A stretch of 64,000 nt of DNA, taken from Loktanella sp. 5RATIMAR09 (GTDB taxonomy: Bacteria; Pseudomonadota; Alphaproteobacteria; Rhodobacterales; Rhodobacteraceae). The notes under the pieces are model-generated. The model had not been told where the DNA came from, searched no databases, and saw only the letters and a list, made by a program, of their open reading frames with translations. Position numbers and translations under genes: made by a program. The stretch covers positions 124,001-188,000 of the forward strand of contig NZ_LJAL01000005.1 of assembly GCF_001419985.1 (NCBI RefSeq). The letters are read 5' to 3'. Of this stretch, positions 18,637 to 27,945 are shown in pieces (the stretch's first letter is position 1; the number at the start of each line of letters is the position of its first letter).

Positions 18637-21090
18637 TTAAGCCCTGATCCGGCTGTTGTCCGGATCCCAGAGAGGCTGATCCTCTTGAATCGTCGCTATA
18701 TAACGTTCGCCATAGATATCAACGTGAACCTTTGCACCTGGCACAGCGGCATCTGCGCGCAGCATGCCAAGTGCGATGGATTTATCCACGCGGTAGCCCC
18801 AGCCGCCCGATGTGGTTTCACCCGCCACCTTATCACCCACCCAGATTGTCGACATATAGGGCGCATCCGCTGGCCCCGGATTATCCAGCGTCAGCGTGAC
18901 AAAGCGCTTTTTCACGCCTGCCTGCTTCTCGGCCAGCAAGGCGGCTTTGCCGGGGAAATCCTGTGGTTTGTCGAACTTGATAAACCGCTCCAACCCGCCT
19001 TCGAGTAGCGAATAATCCGTGCTCAGATCGCCTTTCCACGCGCGATAACCCTTTTCCAGACGCAGGGCGTTCAAGGCAAACATGCCGAAAGGCACCGCAC
19101 CTGCACCCAGAACAGCGTCATAAAGGGCAGGGATATTGGCATTGGCTGCGTGAATTTCCCAGCCCAACTCACCGGCAAAGCTGACGCGGGCCAGCGCGCA
19201 GTCGATACCCGCGACTTTGGCGGGCTGGTGGCTCAACCAGCCTGCTGCAAGGTCTGCTTCGGTCCCGAGGCTTTCAAACAGGTCGCGCGCTTTTGGGCCG
19301 GTCACGATCAGCGTGGAATACTCCGTTGTGTGATCGGTCAGCGATAGCCCTTCGGGAAGCCCATCTTTCAGCACCTCATAGTCGTGCCACTGCGCCGAGG
19401 CTGCGGTGATCAGCGTAAAATGATCCTCGGCGTGTCGCATTAGCGACATCTCGGTCAGGATACGGCCCCGGTCATCGGCAAAATAGGCAAGGTTCATGCG
19501 CCCGATCTTGGGCAATGCACCCGCAATCCGCCCGCGCAGAAATTCTGCAGCACCTTCGCCAGACAGGTTGAAGCGTGAGAAACCGGGCAGGTCCAGAACG
19601 CCCACGCCGTCGCGCACCGCTTCACATTCCGCCTTTACGCGTGGCTGCCACGGACCGTCCCGCTCCCACGTTTCGGTCGCGGCAAGCGAGGTATCGTCGC
19701 CATCCTTGGCAAACCAGTTGGCGCGTTCCCAGCCGTTGTAGGCCCCCATCTGACCGCCCAAAGCGATCACCTTGTCATGCACAGGCGACAGTTTCTTGTC
19801 GCGCCCGGCAGGCCACATCTTGTGCGGGAAATGCATGCCGTATTCGTGGCCGTAGATTTCCACAGCCTTCTGGTGGCAATAATCCTGATCTGTGTAGTCG
19901 GTATAGCGGCGCGGATCGCAGGCCCACATATCCCATTCGGTCTGGCCATCGACAATCCATTCTGCCGCGACCTTGCCTGCACCACCGCCTTGGGTGATGC
20001 CAAAGGTAAAGACACAGGCCTCAAAGGCATTCTTCACACCCGGCATCGGGCCGATCAGCGGCAGGCCGTCGGGGGCATAGGGGATCGGGCCGTTGATGAC
20101 ACGGCCAACACCAGCGGTGCCAAGGATCGGCACGCGGGCCATCGCATCTTCGATATACCATTCCAGACGCTCCAGATCGTCGGGGTAAAGCTGGAAGCTG
20201 AAATCATCAGGCTGCGGATCATCCGGCGTGACCCAATGCGCCTTGCAGTTAAGCTCATAGGGGCCAAGGTTCAGACCGTGCTTGTCCTGGCGCAGATAGT
20301 AAGAGCTGTCCACATCGCGCAACAGCGGCACCTTTCCGCCATTCTTTGCGGTCCATTCCTTCAATTCGGGGATTTCATCGGTCAGGAAATACTGGTGCGA
20401 CATTGTCACCATCGGCACCGTGCGCCCGCCATAGGGCTTGAACCATTCCCCAATGCGCTGGGCATAGTATCCGCCCGCGTTCACCACCTTTTCGCAGTCG
20501 ATATCACCCTTTTCGGTATGCACGGTCCATGTGCCATTGGCGTGTTGTGTCACACCTGTCGCACTGCAAAACCGCTCGATCTTGGCGCCCATCTGGCGGG
20601 CACCCTTGGCAAGCGCCTGTGTCAGCTGTGCGGGGTCGATATCACCGTCGTCAGGATCGTAGAGTGTGCCTTCCAAATCATGCGTTTCAAGGAACGGATA
20701 CATCTCTTGCGCTTCATCCGGCGTCATCAGTTTCAGGTTCAGTCCCTGATAATTCGCCATGCTCATTGCGCGGGCGAATTCCTGCATGCGTTCCTTGGAG
20801 TGCGCCAGCCGGATTGATCCGGTGACGTGATAGTTCATCGGATAATCGACCTCTTCGGCCAACCCCTTGTAGAGCTGTAAAGAATAGCGCTGCATGTTCA
20901 TCACAGCCCAAGAGGTGCTGAACGACGGGCAGTTGCCTGCGGCATGCCATGTTGACCCGGCCGTCAACTCGTTCTTTTCCAGCAGAACGCAATCGGTCCA
21001 GCCTTTCTTGGCCAGATGATAAAGGGTCGAGACCCCCACAACACCGCCACCAATAATTACAACACGTGCAGTTGTCGGGAAATCAGCCAT
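18637..21090 (-). CDS. FAD-dependent dimethylglycine/sarcosine dehydrogenase-like protein, second paralogue
   Basis: An 817-residue protein with the same DAO-GcvT architecture as the one at 14237-16681: VVIIGGGVVGVSTLYHLA, TAGSTWHAAG with His49 as the likely covalent-FAD residue, and a GcvT half containing FAGELGWEIHAAN. The start ATG at 21090 has AGAAGG eight bases upstream; a GTG three codons earlier overlaps that ribosome site and is less likely. It lies 42 bases upstream of the homocysteine methyltransferase, so an operon of this gene, the methyltransferase and the regulator is likely. The two paralogues probably divide related N-methyl substrates. Confidence 0.85.
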   Translation of the reverse strand: MADFPTTARVVIIGGGVVGVSTLYHLAKKGWTDCVLLEKNELTAGSTWHAAGNCPSFSTSWAVMNMQRYSLQLYKGLAEEVDYPMNYHVTGSIRLAHSKERMQEFARAMSMANYQGLNLKLMTPDEAQEMYPFLETHDLEGTLYDPDDGDIDPAQLTQALAKGARQMGAKIERFCSATGVTQHANGTWTVHTEKGDIDCEKVVNAGGYYAQRIGEWFKPYGGRTVPMVTMSHQYFLTDEIPELKEWTAKNGGKVPLLRDVDSSYYLRQDKHGLNLGPYELNCKAHWVTPDDPQPDDFSFQLYPDDLERLEWYIEDAMARVPILGTAGVGRVINGPIPYAPDGLPLIGPMPGVKNAFEACVFTFGITQGGGAGKVAAEWIVDGQTEWDMWACDPRRYTDYTDQDYCHQKAVEIYGHEYGMHFPHKMWPAGRDKKLSPVHDKVIALGGQMGAYNGWERANWFAKDGDDTSLAATETWERDGPWQPRVKAECEAVRDGVGVLDLPGFSRFNLSGEGAAEFLRGRIAGALPKIGRMNLAYFADDRGRILTEMSLMRHAEDHFTLITAASAQWHDYEVLKDGLPEGLSLTDHTTEYSTLIVTGPKARDLFESLGTEADLAAGWLSHQPAKVAGIDCALARVSFAGELGWEIHAANANIPALYDAVLGAGAVPFGMFALNALRLEKGYRAWKGDLSTDYSLLEGGLERFIKFDKPQDFPGKAALLAEKQAGVKKRFVTLTLDNPGPADAPYMSTIWVGDKVAGETTSGGWGYRVDKSIALGMLRADAAVPGAKVHVDIYGERYIATIQEDQPLWDPDNSRIRA

Positions 21091-21316
21091 ATCGTTCACC
21101 TTCTCTGGTCGGGGACATCAGGGACATCGCCCAGGGTCGTGTCATCATTGCCGCCATCGGCATGAGCAATATCTTGAGCAGGTGCCAAACGCCTCTTCTG
21201 GTCAATGCAGACTGCGGCACTTTTGTGGCAATTTGCGCCAATCGTCGGGATAGGCAGTATGGTATTGAAGCGAAGGCGCCTTTATCTGAACGTGCAAGCA
21301 GCGCCATTGCAGGCCA

Positions 21317-21883
21317 TTAGTAGATCGGTGGCGAGATCACCCAGACGATCTCGCAGGGGGTGTCGTGCTTGTTCCACCACTGGAACTGCTGTCCGCGCAG
21401 GCGGAAGCTGTCACCTGCAGCCAGCTGGAAGTGCTGGCCATCAAGCGCGATCTCAAACTTGCCTTTGATGATATAGCAGACCTCTTGGGTTGGCCGGCTC
21501 AGGGGTTCGGGCAGGAATGAGTGAGGGGCGAATTCGGAATGGATGACCTCAAAATCATCCGTCAGATCGGGCGACAGCAGCGCCTCGGTCATGCCTTCGG
21601 TCCGGCTGCCAATCGGGCGGCGCGCATGGGACCGCACGATATGGCCTTCTTCCTCGGGTGGGATCGCAACCTTTAAGAAGCTGGCAACCGACACATCCAG
21701 CGCCTGCGCGATACGGGTCAGGTCGGCGCGGTCCGGATAGGATAAATCGCGCTCGACCTGGCTGAGCCAGCCAACAGAGCGCCCCAAAGTCGTTGCCAGA
21801 TCAACCAGCGTGATCCGCCGTGCCTTGCGCAGGGACCTGATGTCCGCTCCAAGTGATGATACGGTGACATTTTCATCCCGCAT
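21317..21883 (-). CDS. XRE-family regulator with C-terminal cupin domain
   Basis: A 188-residue transcription factor: HTH_3 domain (IRSLRKARRITLVDLATTLGRSVGWLSQVERDLSYP) and a cupin sensory domain (about 115-188, FEIALDGQHFQLAAGDSFRL and EIVWVISPPIY). This PuuR-like layout often controls amine or amino-acid catabolism. It lies just downstream of the second flavoprotein's 5' end, in the same orientation, and may regulate it from the 226-bp intergenic region. An ATG at 21907 is an alternative start; neither has a strong ribosome site. Confidence 0.85.
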   Translation of the reverse strand: MRDENVTVSSLGADIRSLRKARRITLVDLATTLGRSVGWLSQVERDLSYPDRADLTRIAQALDVSVASFLKVAIPPEEEGHIVRSHARRPIGSRTEGMTEALLSPDLTDDFEVIHSEFAPHSFLPEPLSRPTQEVCYIIKGKFEIALDGQHFQLAAGDSFRLRGQQFQWWNKHDTPCEIVWVISPPIY

Positions 21884-21985
21884 GATTGCACCGTGAAAAA
21901 ATGACATAAATATTCATATCTCGTGGTCCCTCGCATTTGCATAATTGTTTTTGTGCTGAATGCTGCGGATATTGCCAACAGCAGG

Positions 21986-22438
21986 CTATTTTGCAAAGGC
22001 GAGATCAAGAAGGGCCTGCATGCCTGTCACATCCGCCTGATCAAAGGCATCGGGTTGATCGCTATCAATATCAAAAACACCCAGCAACGCACCGTTGCGG
22101 TCATGGACCGGCAGCACCAGCTCCGAGCGTGTACTGCTTGCACAGGCAATGTGGCCGGGAAAGGCATCAACGTCGGGCACAAGCTGGACTTCGCCAGTGC
22201 GCGCGGCAGCCCCGCAAACACCACGCGAAAACGGGATTACCAGACAGCCGTGCCCGCCCTGATACGGTCCGATCTTGAGCATCTCGGGGCCGGTCACCCG
22301 GTAAAAACCGGTCCAGTCAAAACGGTCGTCGCTTTGGTGCACCTCACATGCGACGGTCGCCATCAGGGAAATCACGTCGTCCTCGCCTTCGGTCAGCGCG
22401 GCAACTGTCTTGGTCAGGTCATCATAATTCACGCGCAT
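21986..22438 (-). CDS. msrC: Free methionine-(R)-sulfoxide reductase (GAF domain)
   Basis: A single-GAF-domain enzyme of 150 residues that reduces free methionine-R-sulfoxide. The fRMsr signature is complete: WTGFYRV, IGPYQGGHGCLVIPFSRGVCGAAA with two cysteines, PDVDAFPGHIACASSTRSELV with the third cysteine, and GVFDIDSDQ. Three conserved cysteines separate fRMsr from other GAF proteins. The ATG at 22438 has AAAGG seven bases upstream; an ATG five codons earlier is possible. The preceding gene is the thiolase, 21 bases away on the same strand. Confidence 0.9.
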   Translation of the reverse strand: MRVNYDDLTKTVAALTEGEDDVISLMATVACEVHQSDDRFDWTGFYRVTGPEMLKIGPYQGGHGCLVIPFSRGVCGAAARTGEVQLVPDVDAFPGHIACASSTRSELVLPVHDRNGALLGVFDIDSDQPDAFDQADVTGMQALLDLAFAK

Positions 22439-22459
22439 CGCTGTACCTTTCATGTCTTT

Positions 22460-23614
22460 CTAAACCCGCTCGATTGCAATCGCAGTGCCTTCGCCGCCAC
22501 CGATACAGATGGCCGCAACACCGCGTTTGAGCCCCCGTGTTTCCAGCGCATTCAGCAAGGTCACGATAATCCTTGTGCCCGACGCGCCAATCGGATGGCC
22601 CAAAGCACAGGCACCACCATTCACATTCACAATGTCGCGGGGGATGTGCATTTCCTGCATGAACGCCATCGGCACAACGGCAAAGGCCTCGTTCACTTCC
22701 CACAGGTCCACATCATCAACGTCCCAGCCGATCTTGGCCAGCAGCTTTTGCGCAGCAGGCACAGGGGCCGTGGTAAACCACCCCGGTGCCTGCGCATGGC
22801 TGGCATGGCCCACGATTCGCGCGCGCGCGCCTGCGGTGTCGGCGGATAAGACCAAAGCAGCCGCACCATCCGAGATACTTGACGCATTGGCCGCTGTTAC
22901 CGTCCCGTCAGCGCGGAACGCAGGTTTCAGCGACGGGATCTTCTCAGGTCGTGCCTTGGCTGGCTGTTCATCACGGGTAAAGACATCCTCACCGTTGCGC
23001 GAATGGACGGTGACGGGGGCGATCTCATTGTCGAACGCGCCAGACCTTTCCGCATCCAGCGCGTTGGACAGGGATGCAATTGCGTATTGATCCTGCGCTT
23101 CACGGGTGAATTGATATTTCTCGGCGCAGTCCTCGGCAAAGGTGCCCATCAGGCGGCCTTTGTCATAGGCATCCTCCAGCCCGTCCAGAAACATGCTGTC
23201 CTGCACGCTCTGGTGTCCGATCCGCGCACCAGCGCGCATTTTCGGCATTAAATATGGCGCGTTGGTCATGCTTTCCATGCCGCCTGCAACCATCGTATCA
23301 GCCCCGCCAAGGGCGATCTGGTCAAAGGCCATCATCGTCGTTTTCATGCCAGAGCCGCACATCTTGTTGACGGTCGTGGCGGGCACGCTGTCACCGAGCC
23401 CGGCCAGAAACCCCGCCTGCCGTGCAGGGGCCTGTCCCAAACCGGCAGGCAGCACGCAGCCCATCAGAACCTCATCAACATGTGGTTTGCCCGCACCCGC
23501 AAGCGCGGCCTTGATCGCGGCACCACCCAAGGTGGGTGCGTCCACATTGGCGAAGATCCCCTGAAACCCGCCCATCGGTGTGCGGGCCGCACCTTTGATG
23601 AAAATATCACGCAT
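22460..23614 (-). CDS. Thiolase family protein (acetyl-CoA acetyltransferase-like)
   Basis: A 384-residue thiolase that condenses two acyl-CoA units or cleaves beta-ketoacyl-CoA. The nucleophile Cys86 is in NKMCGSGMK, the base His in GGACALGHPIGASGTRI, and the second cysteine in CIGGGEGTA near the C-terminus. All catalytic residues are present. The start at 23614 has GGAGG seven to eight bases upstream. Biosynthetic and degradative thiolases are not separated confidently here. The gene is divergent from the gamma-glutamyltransferase gene across 128 bp. Confidence 0.92.
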   Translation of the reverse strand: MRDIFIKGAARTPMGGFQGIFANVDAPTLGGAAIKAALAGAGKPHVDEVLMGCVLPAGLGQAPARQAGFLAGLGDSVPATTVNKMCGSGMKTTMMAFDQIALGGADTMVAGGMESMTNAPYLMPKMRAGARIGHQSVQDSMFLDGLEDAYDKGRLMGTFAEDCAEKYQFTREAQDQYAIASLSNALDAERSGAFDNEIAPVTVHSRNGEDVFTRDEQPAKARPEKIPSLKPAFRADGTVTAANASSISDGAAALVLSADTAGARARIVGHASHAQAPGWFTTAPVPAAQKLLAKIGWDVDDVDLWEVNEAFAVVPMAFMQEMHIPRDIVNVNGGACALGHPIGASGTRIIVTLLNALETRGLKRGVAAICIGGGEGTAIAIERV

Positions 23615-23742
23615 GTTCTTACTCCCTCCAACGTGCCAGACGCTACGCCTGTGCCGCGAAAAGGAAAAGCCTGAACATTTGCGTTGCGTATCACACTGAT
23701 CGGGCTAAGTTCGAGCTCAAGATCAGGAAGGACACCCCCCCC

Positions 23743-25317
23743 ATGCGCAATTTTCACCACCCCGGCCGCTCAGCGGTTTACGCGACCAATGGCATGTGCG
23801 CCACGTCGCACCCGCTGGCCGCGAAAGTTGCCGTGCAAATGCTGGAATCAGGTGGCAACGCCATGGACGCGGCGATTGCGGGGGCCGTGTTGCTTGGCCT
23901 GTGCGAACCGCAAATGACAGGCATCGGCGGTGATTGCTTTGTCCTGATGACCCCGGCGGGCGAAGACCGCGTTGTGGCGCTGAACGGTTCTGGTCGTGCA
24001 CCTGCGGGGATCGACGCCGAAAAACTCCGCGCCAAGGGTGACGTGATCGCACCCTATTCCGCCGATGCCGTCAGCATCCCCGGCGCAGTTGATGCCTTTT
24101 GCCGTCTGTCCAAAGACTGGGGCAAGCTGGGCCTCAAGGCCGTTCTCGCCCCGTCGATCCACTACGCCGAGGCCGGTATTCCGGTGGCTGAACGCGTGGC
24201 CTCTGACTGGACGCAATCGGTGGATAACCTTTCTGGCCATGCCCGTGACCTCTATCTGCTGAACGGCGCAGCCCCCAAGGCAGGGCAAATCTTCCGCGCA
24301 CCGGAACAGGCAGAGGTGCTGCGCCGGATCGCGATGGACGGACGCGCAGGGTTCTATGAAGGTGAAGTCGCCGAAGACATGGTCGCCTCGCTCAACGCGC
24401 TGGGCGGCACGCACACGCTGGATGATTTCGCGAATACGGCGTGTGACTATACGGATCCGATCACAGGCGGCTATGGCGGGCTTGATCTGTATGAGCATCC
24501 GCCGAACGGGCAGGGCGCAACCGCGATCCTGCTGCTGAATATCCTCAAACACTTCGATATCGCGGGCATGGACCCGTGGGGATCGCAGCGTGCCCATATC
24601 GAGGCCGAGGCGACCAAGCTGGCCTACGACACCCGCAACCGGTTCCTGTCCGATCCTGAATACATGACGCGGCTGGACTATATGACGTCGCCTGACACAG
24701 CGGCGAAACTGGCCGCCCTGATTGACCCCAAAAAGGCGATGCCTGCCGGTTTGCCGGGGGCCGAGGCCGTGCACAAAGACACCATCTACATCACCGTGGT
24801 CGACAAAGACCGCATGTGTGTGTCGCTAATCTATTCGGTCTTCCACTCTTTCGGGTCAGGCATCGCATCCGATAAATTCGGCGTGCTGTTCCAGAACCGT
24901 GGCGCAGGCTTCACGTTGGAAAAGGGGCACCCGAACGAAGTTGGCGGCGGCAAGCGGCCCATGCACACGATCATCCCCGCGATGCTGAAGAAAGACGGCA
25001 AGGTCCACATGCCGTTTGGGGTGATGGGCGGGCAGTACCAGTCCACAGGCCACGCACGGTTCGTTACGAACGTCACGGATTTCGGCCTCTCACCACAGGC
25101 CGCCATGGACGCGCCGCGCAGTTTTGCGGAAGGGGACAAGCTGAACGTTGAAGACGGCTATAGCGACGCGGTCAAAGACGAACTTGCCGCAATTGGCCAT
25201 AACGTGGTGCGCCCCGATACGGCGATCGGCGGCTCACAGGCAATCCTGCTGCATGAAGATGGCGTGCTTGAGGGTGGAAGTGACCCGCGCAAAGACGGGT
25301 GCGCTCTGGGGTATTAG
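23743..25317 (+). CDS. Gamma-glutamyltransferase family protein
   Basis: A 524-residue N-terminal-nucleophile hydrolase. The proenzyme is expected to self-cleave before Thr347 in HKDTIYITVVD. The N-terminal half has MCATSHPLAAKVAVQMLESGGNAMDAA and the GIGGD turn. The C-terminal half has SFGSGI, PMHTIIPAML, MGGQYQ and GGSQAI. No signal peptide is seen, so unlike E. coli Ggt it appears cytoplasmic, as in the YwrD-like branch where the substrate may be other than glutathione. After its stop comes an AT-rich stretch with the channel-like gene on the other strand. Confidence 0.88.
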   Translation: MRNFHHPGRSAVYATNGMCATSHPLAAKVAVQMLESGGNAMDAAIAGAVLLGLCEPQMTGIGGDCFVLMTPAGEDRVVALNGSGRAPAGIDAEKLRAKGDVIAPYSADAVSIPGAVDAFCRLSKDWGKLGLKAVLAPSIHYAEAGIPVAERVASDWTQSVDNLSGHARDLYLLNGAAPKAGQIFRAPEQAEVLRRIAMDGRAGFYEGEVAEDMVASLNALGGTHTLDDFANTACDYTDPITGGYGGLDLYEHPPNGQGATAILLLNILKHFDIAGMDPWGSQRAHIEAEATKLAYDTRNRFLSDPEYMTRLDYMTSPDTAAKLAALIDPKKAMPAGLPGAEAVHKDTIYITVVDKDRMCVSLIYSVFHSFGSGIASDKFGVLFQNRGAGFTLEKGHPNEVGGGKRPMHTIIPAMLKKDGKVHMPFGVMGGQYQSTGHARFVTNVTDFGLSPQAAMDAPRSFAEGDKLNVEDGYSDAVKDELAAIGHNVVRPDTAIGGSQAILLHEDGVLEGGSDPRKDGCALGY

Positions 25318-25486
25318 GTTGGATGCAGTTAATTCCGAGGTACATCTACCCGACGAATTGCTTGGAATGGCGCACAAATTAGTGCTTTGCATAGTGTTCC
25401 GATTGAGAAATCTCTTTTCAGGGTGAGTTTTAAGACACTGGTTTTCGTGTGCCACTTGGCCCTCGAACAAAAAAGCATCCAGCGAG

Positions 25487-26761
25487 CTAGGTTTCCTTTA
25501 GTTTCTTAGGTTTTCTGAAGCTGTACTTGATCATCGGCGAAATCATGAACAGCAAGACAACAAGAAACGATACCCCCGAAACAAGGGTCTCACTGCTGCT
25601 TGGAATGACCGTGTTAAAGTCGCTGTGAATGAAGGCAACAAAAAGTAGGAAGAAAAATGTCGCTATGGCTTCTCTATCAATGTGTGTTGTGTATGGAACC
25701 CTTGGAGTATCTTGAGAAATCACAAATCGAACTGCAATAGTGGCCAAAAGCAATGACCCCACAATCCCAAGAGCCGCACCGTTACCCTCCCCGGACATCC
25801 CGAACGTAAATAGGGAAAATATCATTATGACGATCATAGAGAAAGTCGAGGATATGAAATAATACCAAGGCTTTCTTTCAAGAATGATTTTGAAATCACA
25901 TCTTATATTCTTATCGTCATTTTGCAGTTGGTCAACGCTAAGCCCGAATTCACCAACGTCAAAGTCAGGAAGATCTAAGCGATCGCCACCCGGTGATGTG
26001 TATTTGGTATCAGAAACCTGCCATGTCCTCTGCAGATCAACCTCATTTGCGCACCAAAATACTAGATCAATGCTTAAAACATCGATTTCATAGGGGAATT
26101 TTTGCAACTCGAATACATGCTTGAAATGGCCCTCATAGACCATCTCAAGGACAAATTGATTTGCAGGGCTGCCTTCCTCGTGGAACAGAAAACCAATTTC
26201 AGATTTTTCGCCATAAAACAGTGTTTGGGAGATCCCTCCAGACAAGCGATTTAAGATTTCGGTTGCTTGGCCTGGTAGCCAATTGTCAGTTTCACTAGGT
26301 CTAAAATAGGTCCTGCTACCAGCACGCTTGAAACGATGATCCGTATTTATGTTGTCAGAAAAGAACTTGAAAACCAAACGAATCTTGGCACCAAAGGACG
26401 AATCTTCCACATTGACGCTATGCACGGATATCAGCCACGCACCTAATTCTGTTACGCTGATGTCGGGCTTGCCTACGTTCTGGGAGGTCTCGTGATCGCT
26501 GCTTAACATTTCCGTCGTACCCTTTTTTTCCATCCTAGAAACCCATAGGCGGTTAATAAGCACATCAATAGCGTGCTGTGGAGGACCTTCGAGAGAATGG
26601 ATCAGAAGGTCACGAGCAACGTCAATATTATCGAAGACTAGAAAATACCGGCAGTGCAGTCGAGCTAAATTCAGAAGCGACAAAATTGGTGAGGTGGTAG
26701 GCTTTGAGTTGCCGAAGATCCACTTCCGTCTAGCCGGAGGCACACGGCAAAAGAATTCCAT
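25487..26761 (-). CDS. Probable pentameric ligand-gated ion channel homologue
   Basis: A 424-codon frame with the layout of prokaryotic pentameric ligand-gated channels (GLIC/ELIC type). A beta-rich domain covers about residues 100-296, with WLPGQATEILN (161-171) like loop W-x-P-x-x-x-x-x-N, and FELQKFPYEIDVLSID (217-232) like the FPFD-x-Q-x-L turn without the eukaryotic cysteines. Four membrane segments follow: M1 299-321 (ERKPWYYFIS), M2 327-349, then TPRVPYTTHID, the P-x-x-x-Y-x-T hallmark before M3 (362-382), and M4 393-413. No signal peptide is visible. Internal starts at 26533 or 26509 (AAAGGG upstream) would give about 340-348 residues, near GLIC size. Base composition is clearly AT-richer than the neighbours, suggesting transfer. 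The ligand is unknown. Confidence 0.6.
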   Translation of the reverse strand: MEFFCRVPPARRKWIFGNSKPTTSPILSLLNLARLHCRYFLVFDNIDVARDLLIHSLEGPPQHAIDVLINRLWVSRMEKKGTTEMLSSDHETSQNVGKPDISVTELGAWLISVHSVNVEDSSFGAKIRLVFKFFSDNINTDHRFKRAGSRTYFRPSETDNWLPGQATEILNRLSGGISQTLFYGEKSEIGFLFHEEGSPANQFVLEMVYEGHFKHVFELQKFPYEIDVLSIDLVFWCANEVDLQRTWQVSDTKYTSPGGDRLDLPDFDVGEFGLSVDQLQNDDKNIRCDFKIILERKPWYYFISSTFSMIVIMIFSLFTFGMSGEGNGAALGIVGSLLLATIAVRFVISQDTPRVPYTTHIDREAIATFFFLLFVAFIHSDFNTVIPSSSETLVSGVSFLVVLLFMISPMIKYSFRKPKKLKET

Positions 26762-26804
26762 GTATAACTATAGCAACGCTGGCGATCTGTTCGATCACCT
26801 GAGA

Positions 26805-27197
26805 TCACCCCGCCCTGAGCGACCGCAAGAACAACCCGATCCCGCCGACCAGCAGGACCAGTATCACGATCAGATCAAACGCGCTCATCTGCGCAAGTTG
26901 TAGTGTCATATTCGCGATGACGCCAAAGATCAGTGCCACCAAAGACGCGCCTGCGATCCCCCAGCCGAACCAGTTCCTGGAATTGTAAAAGATCATCCCG
27001 ACCCCGAACATGAACGGGATCAGGATCATGCCCGAAGTGATAGGCACGCCGCCGATACCAAAGACGCGTGACCCGAAGCCAAAGTTCGGCCGCACCACGA
27101 TCCCGTTCAGCAAAAGATAGCCGCCGCCGACCATCATGATCAGCCCGATCAGAAAGCTGCCGGTCCCGCCATCAGATCCACCCGCACCACGCGCCAT
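26805..27197 (-). CDS. Small membrane protein, four segments
   Basis: A 130-residue protein beginning MARGAGGSDGGTGSF, with membrane segments at about 15-31, 50-69, 76-96 and 105-125. Glycine-rich and without charged residues in the segments. No family recognised, although it looks conserved (normal GC and codon use). It lies 43 bases upstream of the channel-like gene on the same strand, so the two could be co-transcribed. Confidence 0.6.
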   Translation of the reverse strand: MARGAGGSDGGTGSFLIGLIMMVGGGYLLLNGIVVRPNFGFGSRVFGIGGVPITSGMILIPFMFGVGMIFYNSRNWFGWGIAGASLVALIFGVIANMTLQLAQMSAFDLIVILVLLVGGIGLFLRSLRAG

Positions 27198-27298
27198 CGA
27201 AGTCTCCAGTATATCACTCTTTGAAAGAGTTTAGGGCCGCCCCGCAGTATTTGCCAGATGCATCGGTATCTGCACGGGGTGTGTACGTAATCTGTACG

Positions 27299-27829
27299 CT
27301 AAATGCGGGCTTTCAAAGCGTCCATCAGCTCGGTCAGCAGTTTGACATACATTTCGCCCGTCAGCTTGCCGTTCTCATCGAATTCCTTGCTTGAATTCGC
27401 GACCAGAACCTCAGGTCCCTGCAAGATATCGGGCCGGAACGGCATCATCATCAGGCGCAGCGCAAACTGTGTCCGCTCACCGCCTGCCCGCCCTGCGGCG
27501 GCTGACATGATGGCAAGTGGTTTGTTGTTCCAAGGGTTGCCTTCGGTCCGGCTGACCCAATCCAGCGCATTCTTCAGCGCACCCGAGGGCGCCTTGTTGT
27601 ACTCGGGCGTCGAGATGACGACCGCATCCGCCGCCGCAATCTGATCGGAAAGGGTTTGGACCTTCGCAGGGATGCCGTCTGCCTCTTCCACGTCGCTGTT
27701 GAAGAGGGGAAAATCAATGTCGGCAAGCGTGAATGTATCGGCGCCAAAAATCTCTGCTGCGTTCTGGACCAACAGCGTGTTGGTCGATGCCTTGCGGAGC
27801 GAGCCTGAAATACCAAGTAGGGTCGTCAT
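27299..27829 (-). CDS. NADPH-dependent FMN reductase family protein
   Basis: A 176-residue flavodoxin-fold reductase. The FMN-phosphate loop is GISGSLRKASTNTLL and the second flavin loop is TPEYNKAPSGALKNALDWVSR, both typical of the FMN_red family (chromate, azo-dye and quinone reductases). The physiological substrate is not evident. It is divergent from the TPP-enzyme gene, sharing a 116-bp upstream region. Confidence 0.88.
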   Translation of the reverse strand: MTTLLGISGSLRKASTNTLLVQNAAEIFGADTFTLADIDFPLFNSDVEEADGIPAKVQTLSDQIAAADAVVISTPEYNKAPSGALKNALDWVSRTEGNPWNNKPLAIMSAAAGRAGGERTQFALRLMMMPFRPDILQGPEVLVANSSKEFDENGKLTGEMYVKLLTELMDALKARI

Positions 27830-27945
27830 TTGTCATCCTTTCAACGGTTTCAGGACAGATAGAGCGCGCGCTGGAAAGCGCAACAGTAGCCCTTGCACAG
27901 CCTATGTGCATGGCACATGCTGCGCGCAAAATCTGGGAGAGCATC

